A stretch of DNA of 38,092 nt from Halorussus litoreus (GTDB lineage Archaea > Halobacteriota > Halobacteria > Halobacteriales > Haladaptataceae), in the NCBI RefSeq assembly GCF_003382685.1, contig NZ_KZ859517.1:26738-64829 (forward strand), read 5' to 3'. A program made the translations under genes and the position numbers. Shown piece after piece: positions 15,963 to 22,757 of this stretch. Numbering within the stretch: position 1 is the stretch's first letter; every line of letters begins with the position of its first letter. Below the pieces are notes generated by a model. It did not search any database. It saw only the letters and a program-made list of their open reading frames with translations, and had not been told where the DNA came from.

Positions 15963-16982
15963 ATGGACTGCGACAAATGCGGCCGCGAGTCGGTCATGCA
16001 CGCGGCGTACTCGGGGCTGCACCTCTGCGAGGAGCACTTCCTCGCGTCGGTCGACAAGCGGGTCCGAAAGCGGGTCCGCGAGGACGGGCTGGTCCCCGAC
16101 GACGCCACGCCGGAGGACCCCGAAACGTGGGTCATCGGGCTGTCCGGCGGCAAGGACAGCGTCGTCCTGACCGACGTGCTCCACCGGACGTTCGAGCGCG
16201 ACCCCCGCATCGAACTCGTCGCGCTCACCATCCACGAGGGCATCGAGGGCTACCGCGACGAGAGCGTCGACGCCTGCGTGGAGCTGACCGACGAGCTGGG
16301 GATTCCCCACGAGCTCGTGACCTACGAGGAGGAGTTCGACGTGCGGATGGACGACGTGGTCGAGAGCGACCCCGAGAACATGGCCGCCTGTGCCTACTGC
16401 GGGGTGTTCCGGCGCGACCTGCTGGAGTCGTACGCCGAGGAACTCGGCGCGGACAAGCTCCTGACCGGCCACAACCTCGACGACGAGGCCGAGACCGCGC
16501 TGATGAACTTCCTCGAAGGCGACGTGGCCCAGATCGCCAAGCACTTCGACGCGAGTCTGGGCTCGTTCGACGAGCGTGACCGAGACGATGACGGTCCGAC
16601 CAGCGAGGACGGCGGGCCGACCCGCGAGGAGGGCGACCACTTCGTACCGCGGGCCAAACCGCTCCGGGACGTGCCCGAGAAGGAGGTCGCACTGTACGCC
16701 CACCTGAAGGATCTGCCCGCCCACATCACGGAGTGTCCCCACGCGAGCGAGGCCTACCGGGGCGAGATCCAGCAGTTGCTCCACGGACTGGAGGAGAACC
16801 ACCCGGGCACCCGCCACTCCATCATGGCCGGCTACGAGGACCTGGCCGCGCTGGCGGCTCGGGAGTTCGGCGCGCGCGAGGAGGGCTCGACGGAACTCGG
16901 CGAGTGCGAGCGCTGCGGCTCCTCGACGACACGGGACGTCTGCCGGAAGTGCTCGCTGCTCGACGCGATTCACGCGGTCTGA
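15963..16982 (+). CDS. ncsA: tRNA 2-thiolation protein NcsA (Ncs6/CTU1 family)
   Basis: A 339-residue PP-loop ATPase. In Haloferax the NcsA protein is needed for 2-thiouridine at the wobble base of tRNA-Lys and works with ubiquitin-like SAMP2. Visible: N-terminal zinc ribbon (CDKC...LHLCEEH, residues 3-25), PP-loop GLSGGKDSVV (59-68), the catalytic-type Cys pair CAYCG (143-147) with Cys258, TGHNLDDEAETALMNFL, and a C-terminal zinc ribbon CERCGSSTTRDVCRKC. A polar insert (about 202-223, DERDRDDDGPTSEDGG...) interrupts the usual loop after AQIAKHFD. ATG 15963 starts the zinc ribbon. Confidence 0.94.
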   Translation: MDCDKCGRESVMHAAYSGLHLCEEHFLASVDKRVRKRVREDGLVPDDATPEDPETWVIGLSGGKDSVVLTDVLHRTFERDPRIELVALTIHEGIEGYRDESVDACVELTDELGIPHELVTYEEEFDVRMDDVVESDPENMAACAYCGVFRRDLLESYAEELGADKLLTGHNLDDEAETALMNFLEGDVAQIAKHFDASLGSFDERDRDDDGPTSEDGGPTREEGDHFVPRAKPLRDVPEKEVALYAHLKDLPAHITECPHASEAYRGEIQQLLHGLEENHPGTRHSIMAGYEDLAALAAREFGAREEGSTELGECERCGSSTTRDVCRKCSLLDAIHAV

Positions 16983-17044
16983 ATTTTCCGACTCTACGCG
17001 GTCGTACTCGGACGATTCTTCATCTCTGCGTGCGCTGATTTGTT

Positions 17045-17465
17045 CTTCCACCTCGGCAGACGCTGGCTACTTTCCCCCCGGCGCGTGCTGGCGGATTCTC
17101 CACTCCGGCGCGTGCGGGCGTCTGCGCGAGGGCACCGAGCGCAGGCTCGTGGGAGCTTCGCTCCCACGGCGCGACCTCGTGTCGCGCCAAATCGCGCGAG
17201 GGAGCCGACCGCTTTCATGCGGTCGGCGAGGCTGGGGAGGTCTGAGAGGCTCTCGCGGTGCTGTGCGGTTTCTCATATGTCTCGGCAGTAGCTAGCTCCA
17301 CGCCGACTTTCGTTGTTCCGAGCGAGCTAGCTATCGCTTGAGCCTAGGCGTAACCGCGACCGCACAACACCGCGCCTCGTCCTCCCCAGCCTCCTGCGGT
17401 CCTCGGTCGTCACATTCGTTCCTCCCTCCGGTCCTCGTCCCTCGCGCGCGTTGCTCGCGCGCGCC
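17045..17465. repeat. Family 1 intergenic palindromic element, copy B
   Basis: It fills the 620-nt gap between the convergent ncsA and ftsZ2 genes, where no gene is visible. It shares TCGCGCCAAATCGCGCGAGG, GAGGCTGGGGAGG, TGCTGTGCGG, TTCTCATATG and the CTCGGCAGTAGCTAGC core with copy A. The 29-nt centre (17297-17325) matches copy A at 26 of 29 positions. The right arm CCTCGTCCTCCCCAGCCTCC pairs back to the left. It carries two strong local stem-loops: 17149-17167 (GTGGGAGC/GCTCCCAC) and 17204-17227 (GCCGACCGC/GCGGTCGGC). The second occupies the slot used by different stem-loops in copies C, D and E. Confidence 0.9.
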
Positions 17466-17602
17466 GGATTTCAGGGTAAACCTCTGCCATGGTCGACGAT
17501 GGACTCTAGTTCCGAGAATACAACTCCACGAACTTACTGTCACTTCCAAGAAAGAGCCGAACACAGCGTTCGACGGTCGATCCGAACGAAAATCCGGAGT
17601 GG

Positions 17603-18835
17603 TCAGCGGATCACGTCGAGTCCGTTGCTCTGCTCGACCTCGTCGCGGCCGCCGTCGCTCTCGGCACCCCACTCGTTCGACCCGCCGGCGTCGTGGGTCG
17701 AACCGGCCGAGTCGCCGAAGGTCTCGGCGTTCTCGAGGTTCTGGCTGGCGTCGAACGACGAGTCGTCGATGTCGCTCATCTTCTCGCGCGAGCGGTCGGC
17801 CTGCTTCTGCGTGCTCGGGCCGAGCACCTGCGCGCTCTGGACGCCGGTCATGATGGCCATGACTCGGACCTTGCCCTTGTAGTTGTCCTGGATGCGCGCG
17901 CCCCAGATGACGTTCGCGCTGGCCTCCAGTCGCTCGGTGATGTTGCTCGCGATGGACTCGGCCTCCTTCAGCGTGAGGTCCGGACCGCCCGTGATGTGGA
18001 CCAGTCCGCCCGACGCGCCGCGGTAGTCGACGTCGAGCAGCGGGTGGTTCATCGCGTCGCGGACGACCTCCTCGGTCTTGTTCTTGTCCTGGGTCTCGCC
18101 GACCAGCATCACCGCGACGCCGCCCTGATTCATGATCGAGGTCATGTCGGCGTAGTCGAGGTTGATGAGGCTCGGCTGGGTGATTGTCTCCGAGATACCC
18201 TTGACGGTCTCGGCGATGATCTGGTCCATCACCGAGAACGCCTTGCCGATAGGCAGGTTCGGGACGTAGTCGAGCAGTCGGTTGTTGTCGAGCACGATGA
18301 TGGAGTCGGCCTCGCCACGGAGCTTCTCGAGGCCCTCCTCGGCTTTCACCGTGCGCGCGCGCTCGACGTTGAACGGCGTCGAGACCATCCCGACGACGAT
18401 TGCGCCCTGCTCTTTGGCGATCTTCGAGACGACGGGCGCGGCTCCCGTGCCGGTGCCGCCGCCCATCCCGGCGGTCACGAACACCAGGTCCGCATCGCCG
18501 AGCACGTCCTTGATCGTGCCCTGGGCCATCTCGGTCGCGCGCTCGCCCATCGAGGGGTCGCCGCCCGCGCCGAGGCCGTTGGTCAGGGACTTGCCGACGA
18601 GGATCTTCGTGTCGGCCTCGATCATCTTGAGGTGCTGCTTGTCGGTGTTGATCGCGACCGTGTCCGCGCCCTCGACGCCGATGTTGTACAGCCGGTTGAC
18701 GGTGTTGTTGCCCGCGCCGCCGCAGCCGACGATGACGATACGGGGGTCGCCGAACTCGTCGCCGTCGACCGAGGCGTCCATCTCGCGGCTCTCCTCCTCG
18801 GCGTTCTCTAGCGCGTCCTGGACGATGTCCTGCAT
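17603..18835 (-). CDS. ftsZ2: Cell division protein FtsZ2
   Basis: A 410-residue tubulin-superfamily GTPase. Haloarchaea use FtsZ1 and FtsZ2, of which FtsZ2 drives ring constriction. Visible: [17 protein letters not shown] (33-49), the tubulin signature [14 protein letters not shown] (123-136), [12 protein letters not shown], and the synergy (T7) loop NLDYADM (225-231). An acidic, Ser/Asp-rich C-terminal tail (from about 360) contains the linker for partner binding. The N-terminus [20 protein letters not shown] and the adjacent cdrS identify it as FtsZ2 rather than FtsZ1. The start is 3 nt after the cdrS stop, indicating one transcript. Confidence 0.95.
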   Translation of the reverse strand: MQDIVQDALENAEEESREMDASVDGDEFGDPRIVIVGCGGAGNNTVNRLYNIGVEGADTVAINTDKQHLKMIEADTKILVGKSLTNGLGAGGDPSMGERATEMAQGTIKDVLGDADLVFVTAGMGGGTGTGAAPVVSKIAKEQGAIVVGMVSTPFNVERARTVKAEEGLEKLRGEADSIIVLDNNRLLDYVPNLPIGKAFSVMDQIIAETVKGISETITQPSLINLDYADMTSIMNQGGVAVMLVGETQDKNKTEEVVRDAMNHPLLDVDYRGASGGLVHITGGPDLTLKEAESIASNITERLEASANVIWGARIQDNYKGKVRVMAIMTGVQSAQVLGPSTQKQADRSREKMSDIDDSSFDASQNLENAETFGDSAGSTHDAGGSNEWGAESDGGRDEVEQSNGLDVIR

Positions 18836-18838
18836 GAT

Positions 18839-19018
18839 CTACACCTTCGCCCACGACCGCTTGTTGGTCGTCTGGTCGGCCGTCTCCTCCTGTTCGTTCA
18901 ACATGTCGCGAACGGCGGCCCGAATCGCCTCGCTCCGGTTCGGGAACTCGCCGGTCTCGACCATCTGTTCGACCTCCTCGATCTGCTGTTTCGGAATGCG
19001 CAGTGTCACACGCTCCAT
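18839..19018 (-). CDS. cdrS: Ribbon-helix-helix cell division regulator CdrS
   Basis: A 59-residue ribbon-helix-helix (CopG/Arc-like) protein: strand [20 protein letters not shown], helix-turn-helix [22 protein letters not shown], then a short polar tail ending RSWAKV. CdrS (cell division regulator, short) is encoded directly upstream of ftsZ2 in haloarchaea and controls ftsZ2 and other division genes; size, order and spacing here match. ATG 19018 begins the DNA-contacting strand. The stop is 3 nt before the ftsZ2 ATG. The long leader between its promoter and ATG carries several motifs described in the next entry. Confidence 0.92.
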   Translation of the reverse strand: MERVTLRIPKQQIEEVEQMVETGEFPNRSEAIRAAVRDMLNEQEETADQTTNKRSWAKV

Positions 19019-19206
19019 GGTTGGTATATCCCCTGTGAGTAAGACGGTTCGCGACTTCCCACGCGCGCTGTCTTACAGCATGTGCGCGCTTCAGGCGGCG
19101 GACATCCGCCGCGAAGCGCCATCTGTAAGACAACCGTCTTACGCATCAAGACCCAACAAAGTCAAAACTTAAATAGTTAATGGCTACTCGTAAAACACTG
19201 TCTTAC
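19019..19206 (-). promoter_or_regulatory. cdrS-ftsZ2 promoter/leader with repeated GTAAGAC operator motif
   Basis: On the minus strand a TATA box CTATTTAAG (complement of 19165-19174) predicts transcription starting near 19142. GTAAGAC or its complement GTCTTAC occurs five times: 19039-19045, 19070-19076, 19125-19131, 19136-19142 and 19200-19206. The middle pair forms a perfect inverted repeat GTAAGAC-AACC-GTCTTAC lying at or just after the predicted start. The leader also has a stem-loop (19087-19118: CGCTTC, GCGGCGG, loop ACAT, CCGCCGC, GAAGCG). Ribbon-helix-helix dimers bind such repeated short sites, so CdrL and/or CdrS are the obvious candidates. Confidence 0.75.
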
Positions 19207-19958
19207 GGGCGGTCCAGCACGTCGGCGGCGGGCGTCCGGCGGCCGCAGCCGGGGCAGAACCCCCAGTCCGAGCGCACCTCGTCGCCGCACTCGCAGAACA
19301 GCCGCCGGGCGGCCTTCTCCCCGCAGTTGGGGCAGTACACGTGGTCGTCGGACAGCGACTCGCCGCACTGGCCGCAGGCCGATTCGGCGGCAGAGTCGCT
19401 CGCTTCGCCCGCTTCACGCGCAGGTCGGGCGTCGGACGAGTCGTCCGACGCCCGACCCGCGCGTCGAGTCGCCTCCGTATCGGTGTCGGATCGTCCGCGC
19501 GGGGCCGCATTAGGTTCGGTGCGCGCTCCCCCGTCGGACTCCAGCGTCACGTTGACGTTCACGTCCTGCGGCCGTCCGGCCGCACGGGAGTCGCGTCGCG
19601 ACTCCCGTGCGGCCAGCCGCTCGGTCACGAGTTCGTCTACGCGCTCGGCCAGGAAGGCATCCAGCGTGGCGGTCCGAGCGCGCTCCCCGCGAGCGCGCTC
19701 GGACGCGCGGCCCGGTGCGGAGTCAGCCGTCGCGCCGCGGCCGTCGTCCGGCGCAGTCGCGCGCCGCTCGGAATCCACTGGCCCACGCCGTTCGGAGTCC
19801 GCCCTCGCGTCGTGCCCAGCGTCCGCTCCGTCGCGCTCGACGCTCGCGCCGTCGAGGTACGCGCGGAGCGCCTCCCGCATGATCTCGCTCTTCGAGGCGT
19901 CGCGGGCCTCGATGCGCTCGACGAGGTCCTCGTCCGCGCGGAAGGTAATCTTGCTCAT
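19203..19958 (-). CDS. cdrL: Ribbon-helix-helix/zinc-ribbon regulator CdrL
   Basis: A 251-residue protein with an N-terminal ribbon-helix-helix (MSKITFRADEDLVERIEARDASKSEIMREALRAYL, 1-35), a long disordered acidic/Arg-rich linker, and two C-terminal zinc ribbons (CGQCGESLSDDHVYCPNCG and FCECGDEVRSDWGFCPGCG). This domain order and the position just upstream of cdrS-ftsZ2 match CdrL (long), which binds the cdrS-ftsZ2 promoter in Haloferax. The linker is repeat-laden: three perfect palindromes (19423-19457, 19578-19614, 19672-19704) and a duplicated SERR-GPVD/TAP segment. ATG 19958 starts the ribbon strand; codons further upstream are not used. The stop codon lies inside a GTCTTAC motif. Confidence 0.88.
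   Translation of the reverse strand: MSKITFRADEDLVERIEARDASKSEIMREALRAYLDGASVERDGADAGHDARADSERRGPVDSERRATAPDDGRGATADSAPGRASERARGERARTATLDAFLAERVDELVTERLAARESRRDSRAAGRPQDVNVNVTLESDGGARTEPNAAPRGRSDTDTEATRRAGRASDDSSDARPAREAGEASDSAAESACGQCGESLSDDHVYCPNCGEKAARRLFCECGDEVRSDWGFCPGCGRRTPAADVLDRP
19423..19457. repeat. 35-nt perfect palindrome in the cdrL linker
   Basis: Seventeen-nt arms around one central G (19440). Encodes part of the RAGRASDDSSDARPARE linker stretch just before the zinc ribbons. Confidence 0.95.
19578..19614. repeat. 37-nt perfect palindrome in the cdrL linker
   Basis: Eighteen-nt arms around one central T (19596). Encodes the RLAARESRRDSRAAGR stretch. A smaller GCGGCC-GTCC-GGCCGC palindrome touches its left end. 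Confidence 0.95.
19672..19704. repeat. 33-nt palindrome in the cdrL linker
   Basis: Fourteen-nt arms GTCCGAGCGCGCTC and GAGCGCGCTCGGAC around CCCGC. Encodes the SERARGERART stretch. Confidence 0.95.
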
Positions 19959-20009
19959 GTGGCAGTTCGTACCACGATATACGCGCATCCTATTTCAATC
20001 TTCCCAAAC

Positions 20010-20102
20010 ATGTCTGACGAGTGGGAGACGACGGAAGACGCGGCGCTCGCTGGCGGTTTTTTCGACTGTCGCGCCGGGTTCACTCCGGGCCAGTCGCGAT
20101 AG
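20010..20102 (+). CDS. Possible 30-residue peptide divergent from cdrL
   Basis: A short ATG frame (MSDEWETTEDAALAGGFFDC...) with acidic haloarchaeal-like composition and an AT-rich CCTATTTCAATC about 20 nt upstream. It lies between cdrL and tRNA-Tyr. No family recognised; it may be chance. Confidence 0.2.
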   Translation: MSDEWETTEDAALAGGFFDCRAGFTPGQSR

Positions 20103-20190
20103 CTCGGCTGACAGGTCCGGTCGGACGGAAGTCGATTGTGCTTGGACGACGGGTCGAGGTCCTCGGGCTCGCGCGGGTCCTCGCCCTCGC

Positions 20191-20209
20191 CGAATAATAA
20201 CCCTTAAGT
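20191..20209 (+). promoter_or_regulatory. Probable tRNA-Tyr promoter box
   Basis: AT-rich CGAATAATAACCCTTAAG lies 29-47 nt before the first base of the tRNA, in otherwise GC-rich DNA. It fits a BRE/TATA element. Confidence 0.55.
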
Positions 20210-20237
20210 CCGCCAGAGGACCTACGTGAAACTGCGC

Positions 20238-20311
20238 CCGCCCTTAGCTCAGACTGGTAGAGCAGTCGACTGTAGATCGACTTGCCCCCCGTTCAAATCG
20301 GGGAGGGCGGA
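20238..20311 (+). tRNA. tRNA-Tyr (anticodon GTA)
   Basis: A 74-nt cloverleaf: acceptor CCGCCCT/AGGGCGG with discriminator A, D arm GCTCAGACTGGTAGAGC, anticodon stem GTCGA/TCGAC around loop CTGTAGA (anticodon GTA), variable loop TTGCC, and T arm CCCCG-TTCAAAT-CGGGG. CCA is not encoded. Its 3' half is copied, partly or fully, at 20450-20473 and 22628-22651, showing that this gene served as an integration target. Confidence 0.96.
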
Positions 20312-20313
20312 CT
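20290..20313 (+). repeat. att-like repeat, copy 1 (within tRNA-Tyr)
   Basis: The 24 bases starting CGTTCAAATCGGGG and ending GGCGGACT recur exactly at 20450-20473. Confidence 0.9.
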
Positions 20314-20370
20314 GATTTCTCTCGGCGCAACGCGAGGGAGCGTAGCGACCGAGCCGCGCCGAGAAATCAG
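20312..20370 (+). terminator. Stem-loop directly after tRNA-Tyr
   Basis: CTGATTTCTCTCGGCGC (20312-20328) pairs with GCGCCGAGAAATCAG (20356-20370) with a two-base slip and a GC-rich internal hairpin. Position right after the tRNA suggests a 3'-end or termination structure, but it may instead be another inserted palindrome. Confidence 0.45.
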
Positions 20371-20449
20371 CATTCCCCGGGCCGATTTGAGCCTGTGAGT
20401 CGCAGCCCCGGAACGGCCCGTAGGGCCGCATGCCCGGAACGTCTCACAA

Positions 20450-20473
20450 CGTTCAAATCGGGGAGGGCGGACT
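20450..20473 (+). repeat. att-like repeat, copy 2
   Basis: Exact 24-nt duplicate of the tRNA-Tyr 3' end. The sequence after it (ACTTCTT..CC..CG.TTCGT.GT.G) is also related to the sequence after the third copy at 22641, so the homology is more than the tRNA itself. Confidence 0.9.
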
Positions 20474-20780
20474 TCTTTACCAAGCGATTCGTTGTTGGCC
20501 GAGTAGCCGCCCTTGTGCAACCCACAGGACCCGACGTAGTTCAACAGGTGCCCAACTTGGGCCCGCGCCGCCATGCCTTTGCATATTGCCGAACGCGGTG
20601 GAGCAACTACGTGTTTTGGGACTGATGGTTCTGTGGCCCGCTGGAACAGGAGTCACCTCTGCCGAAGCCGGAGCGTCCCCTGCCGAAGAATAAACACACG
20701 CCGACGCAGACCTTCGGACCAGTGGGTCGTTGCCCGGCCGTTGCACTAGAGCTACAACTACGCATCAAGGAAGTGTAACC

Positions 20781-20803
20781 ATAGATACGTGGTGCGTATC
20801 TAT
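20781..20803. promoter_or_regulatory. 9-bp inverted repeat, possible operator or hairpin
   Basis: ATAGATACG-TGGTG-CGTATCTAT is a perfect 9-5-9 inverted repeat in the otherwise gene-free stretch 20314-21027 upstream of the acetyltransferase gene. It could be a repressor site of the integrated element. Confidence 0.45.
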
Positions 20804-21027
20804 CGCTGAGATACTTTCACTGCATTGTGAAGAGTTAACACCCATCGTGATAAATCAAGAAGTAGGCGTTCTCTGTCCCGGAGAAGAGATGGCTGGTTGC
20901 CACAGGATGTTGGTCTAAACGCCAGGGGGTAAGGGAAGGACAATGACCGTAAGACCATCAACGGGGTACACGAACCTACTACACCAGTGTTTCGCGGTTC
21001 CTCAAAACCAAACCATTGGGGTGTCAC

Positions 21028-21858
21028 ATGACGAGATTTGAATATGATGAGCTGTACCTCAAAGCCAGTACGAACCGAACTCGAACACCGCCATCCAATC
21101 GTGACCTCGTGGCGGATGCACACGACAACCTCCAGAGGGCCTTTCTGAAGCAGGCAGAACACGTTCCGGACGGTCAGACACGTCAGTTCGGCCCGGTAAC
21201 AGCGGTTTCGGCGGGAGTTCCAATTCCGATATTTAATAGGGTATTCATCCTCGAATGCCCACCCTACGACGAGCTTACAGCGGCAGTCGAGTGGATGACT
21301 CAGCGTGATGTACCGTTCTGGGCGACTGTGACAACACCCATGGTCAAGACAGTCGAGGAACTCGCTACTGGCCTTGACCTCAGGTTGACTAATCAGCCCC
21401 AGCCCGGGATGGCGCTGGCTCCACTCGACGAGATACCGTCCAGCGAGTCTGTCGCCCAGATTTCCGAGGTCACTGACTCGGATGCACTTGCCGACTTCGC
21501 CACAATTGCTGCGACTGTCTTTGAGATTCCCGAGGACGTGACACACAAGCTCACGTCGCCCTCAATCCTGATCGACGAGGAAGTACGTCTGTTCGTCGGG
21601 CAGGTAGACGACCAGTCTGTCGCCTGCGGCCAATTGGTACAGACCGGAGATGTGGCTGGTATCTACACTATTGGGGTGGTTGAGCCGTTCCGACGACAAG
21701 GCATCGGGGAAGCCATGAGTTGTGAACTTCTTCGGATTGGGCGTGACGCTGGCTGCACCGTCGGAACACTACAGTCGTCCGAAATGGCTCAACCAATGTA
21801 CGAAAAGATAGGGTTTGAAACGGTTGTGACCTACCACCATTTCGAGGCAACCGTGTGA
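21028..21858 (+). CDS. GNAT family N-acetyltransferase (element cargo)
   Basis: A 276-residue protein. The C-terminal half has GNAT motif A/B: IYTIGVVEPFRRQGIGEAMSCELL (acetyl-CoA loop RRQGIG), then AGCTVGTLQSSEMAQPMYEKIGF and the final strand VTYHHFEATV. The N-terminal ~130 residues are a second, diverged acetyltransferase-like domain or a substrate domain without a clear CoA loop, as in other two-part GNATs. ATG 21028 is preferred over an in-frame start four codons upstream. Codon use is less GC-rich than in neighbours, which fits horizontal transfer. Substrate unknown. Confidence 0.85.
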   Translation: MTRFEYDELYLKASTNRTRTPPSNRDLVADAHDNLQRAFLKQAEHVPDGQTRQFGPVTAVSAGVPIPIFNRVFILECPPYDELTAAVEWMTQRDVPFWATVTTPMVKTVEELATGLDLRLTNQPQPGMALAPLDEIPSSESVAQISEVTDSDALADFATIAATVFEIPEDVTHKLTSPSILIDEEVRLFVGQVDDQSVACGQLVQTGDVAGIYTIGVVEPFRRQGIGEAMSCELLRIGRDAGCTVGTLQSSEMAQPMYEKIGFETVVTYHHFEATV

Positions 21859-22087
21859 ATGGGTCGTGGACTTCACAACTTGTCCAAGATGTACTCCCAA
21901 TCATGAAGGATACACGCTCTGTCTCTACCACTCCCCAGAGGACTGTGGCCATGGTATCCTATCTGGCGACGCAGACCGGGCCTGACCACCGCCGTGTCGG
22001 TCCTGCGTGGCCGTGGTGCAGGGCCTCCTACGAGAAGGGGGTGAACACACGCAGCGGCACGCTCTCGACCCCCACTGGAGGAAGGGG

Positions 22088-22548
22088 TTAGAGTCCTTCG
22101 AGATACCCCCGACGCTGTTCCATCTTCTCCTCTTTAGTCATCTGGTTGTAGTGGTCGTCCAGTACGTCGGCGGATACGTCGCCTCTGTCGGATACGACTG
22201 CCTTCGGCACGTCTTCGTCGAGGGTAGGGAGGACGATGCTGTCGTAGAGGCCGTCCTCAACGCCGTCAATCGTCTCGCAGAACCTGATGAATTTCCGTAG
22301 GGTCGAGAGTTGCGTACGGAGCGAGACTGTGTTCAAGTCGCCGTCGTTGCGCCGCCACGTACGGTACTCGTACAGCTTCCGACCGGTGAGGGAGTTGCGG
22401 TTAGTGATGTTCTTCTCGTCACACCACCGGAGGAAGTGTTTGAGCCGATACCAGTGGGCTTGGTGCGCTCGGCCGAGTCTTCGCCCCGTTGTGCGAGGTA
22501 CAGTTCCACTGCTGTTTCCGGTTCGAGGGGTTCGAGTTCTTGGGTCAT
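22088..22548 (-). pseudogene. Haloarchaeal tyrosine recombinase/integrase, decayed
   Basis: Starts MTQELEPLEPETAVELYLAQRGEDSAERTK, the standard N-terminus of haloarchaeal XerC/D-like integrases, then shifts frame near 22464. It continues as AHWYRLKHFLRWCDEKNIT, LTGRKLYEYRTWRRNDGD and TVSLRTQLSTLRKFIRFCETIDGV (the core DNA-binding domain). After VLPTLDED the catalytic domain (R..HxxR..Y) is missing, and the sequence joins directly to VPKAVVSDRGDVSADVLDDHYNQMTKEEKMEQRRGYL, which is the normal C-terminal end. So it has one frameshift and one large internal deletion. Inactive by any reading. It lies beside the right att-like repeat. Confidence 0.88.
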
Positions 22549-22627
22549 GGCTTGCGATGGTTTGCAAAGCCATGCCAGCGCAGTGAAGTGGCGTTTCAGG
22601 GCGGTAGGACGCCTATGGAGGTCGTTT

Positions 22628-22651
22628 TCGACTTGTCCCCGTTCAAATCGG
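22628..22651 (+). repeat. att-like repeat, copy 3 (right end)
   Basis: TCGACTTG (22628-22635) and CCCCGTTCAAATCGG (22637-22651) match the tRNA-Tyr anticodon-stem-to-T-loop part, with one base fewer between. The bases that follow resemble those after copy 2. Read as the distal attachment site of the integrated element. Confidence 0.8.
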
Positions 22652-22757
22652 CTCGGTTGGACTTCTTCCCCGGTCGTTTCGTCGTCGACTGAGATCGACT
22701 CGTCTCCGTCCTCCCGAGCGGAGCGAACGAGAACGGGAGAGCCACAGCCTCGATAGC

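Larger units (their letters stand above)
20277..22651. mobile_element. Remnant of an element integrated at tRNA-Tyr
   Basis: Bounded on the left by the 3' half of tRNA-Tyr and on the right by a partial copy of the same sequence (TCGACTTG-TCCCC-GTTCAAATCGG, 22628-22651). An additional exact copy of the tRNA 3' end lies at 20450-20473. Inside are a GNAT acetyltransferase gene and, next to the right end, a decayed tyrosine-recombinase gene, the usual position for the integrase. Base composition is clearly less GC-rich than the neighbouring genes. Several att-like copies suggest more than one integration or partial excision. Confidence 0.75.

Noticed and set aside
17331-19133. 600-residue minus-strand open frame over ftsZ2 and cdrS
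   Set aside because: It is an alternate frame of ftsZ2; its translation is Arg/Gly-rich with no domain, as usual for shadow frames in GC-rich genes.
20395-20746. Short frames between tRNA-Tyr and the acetyltransferase gene
   Set aside because: They span the att repeats and give low-complexity products without start signals.
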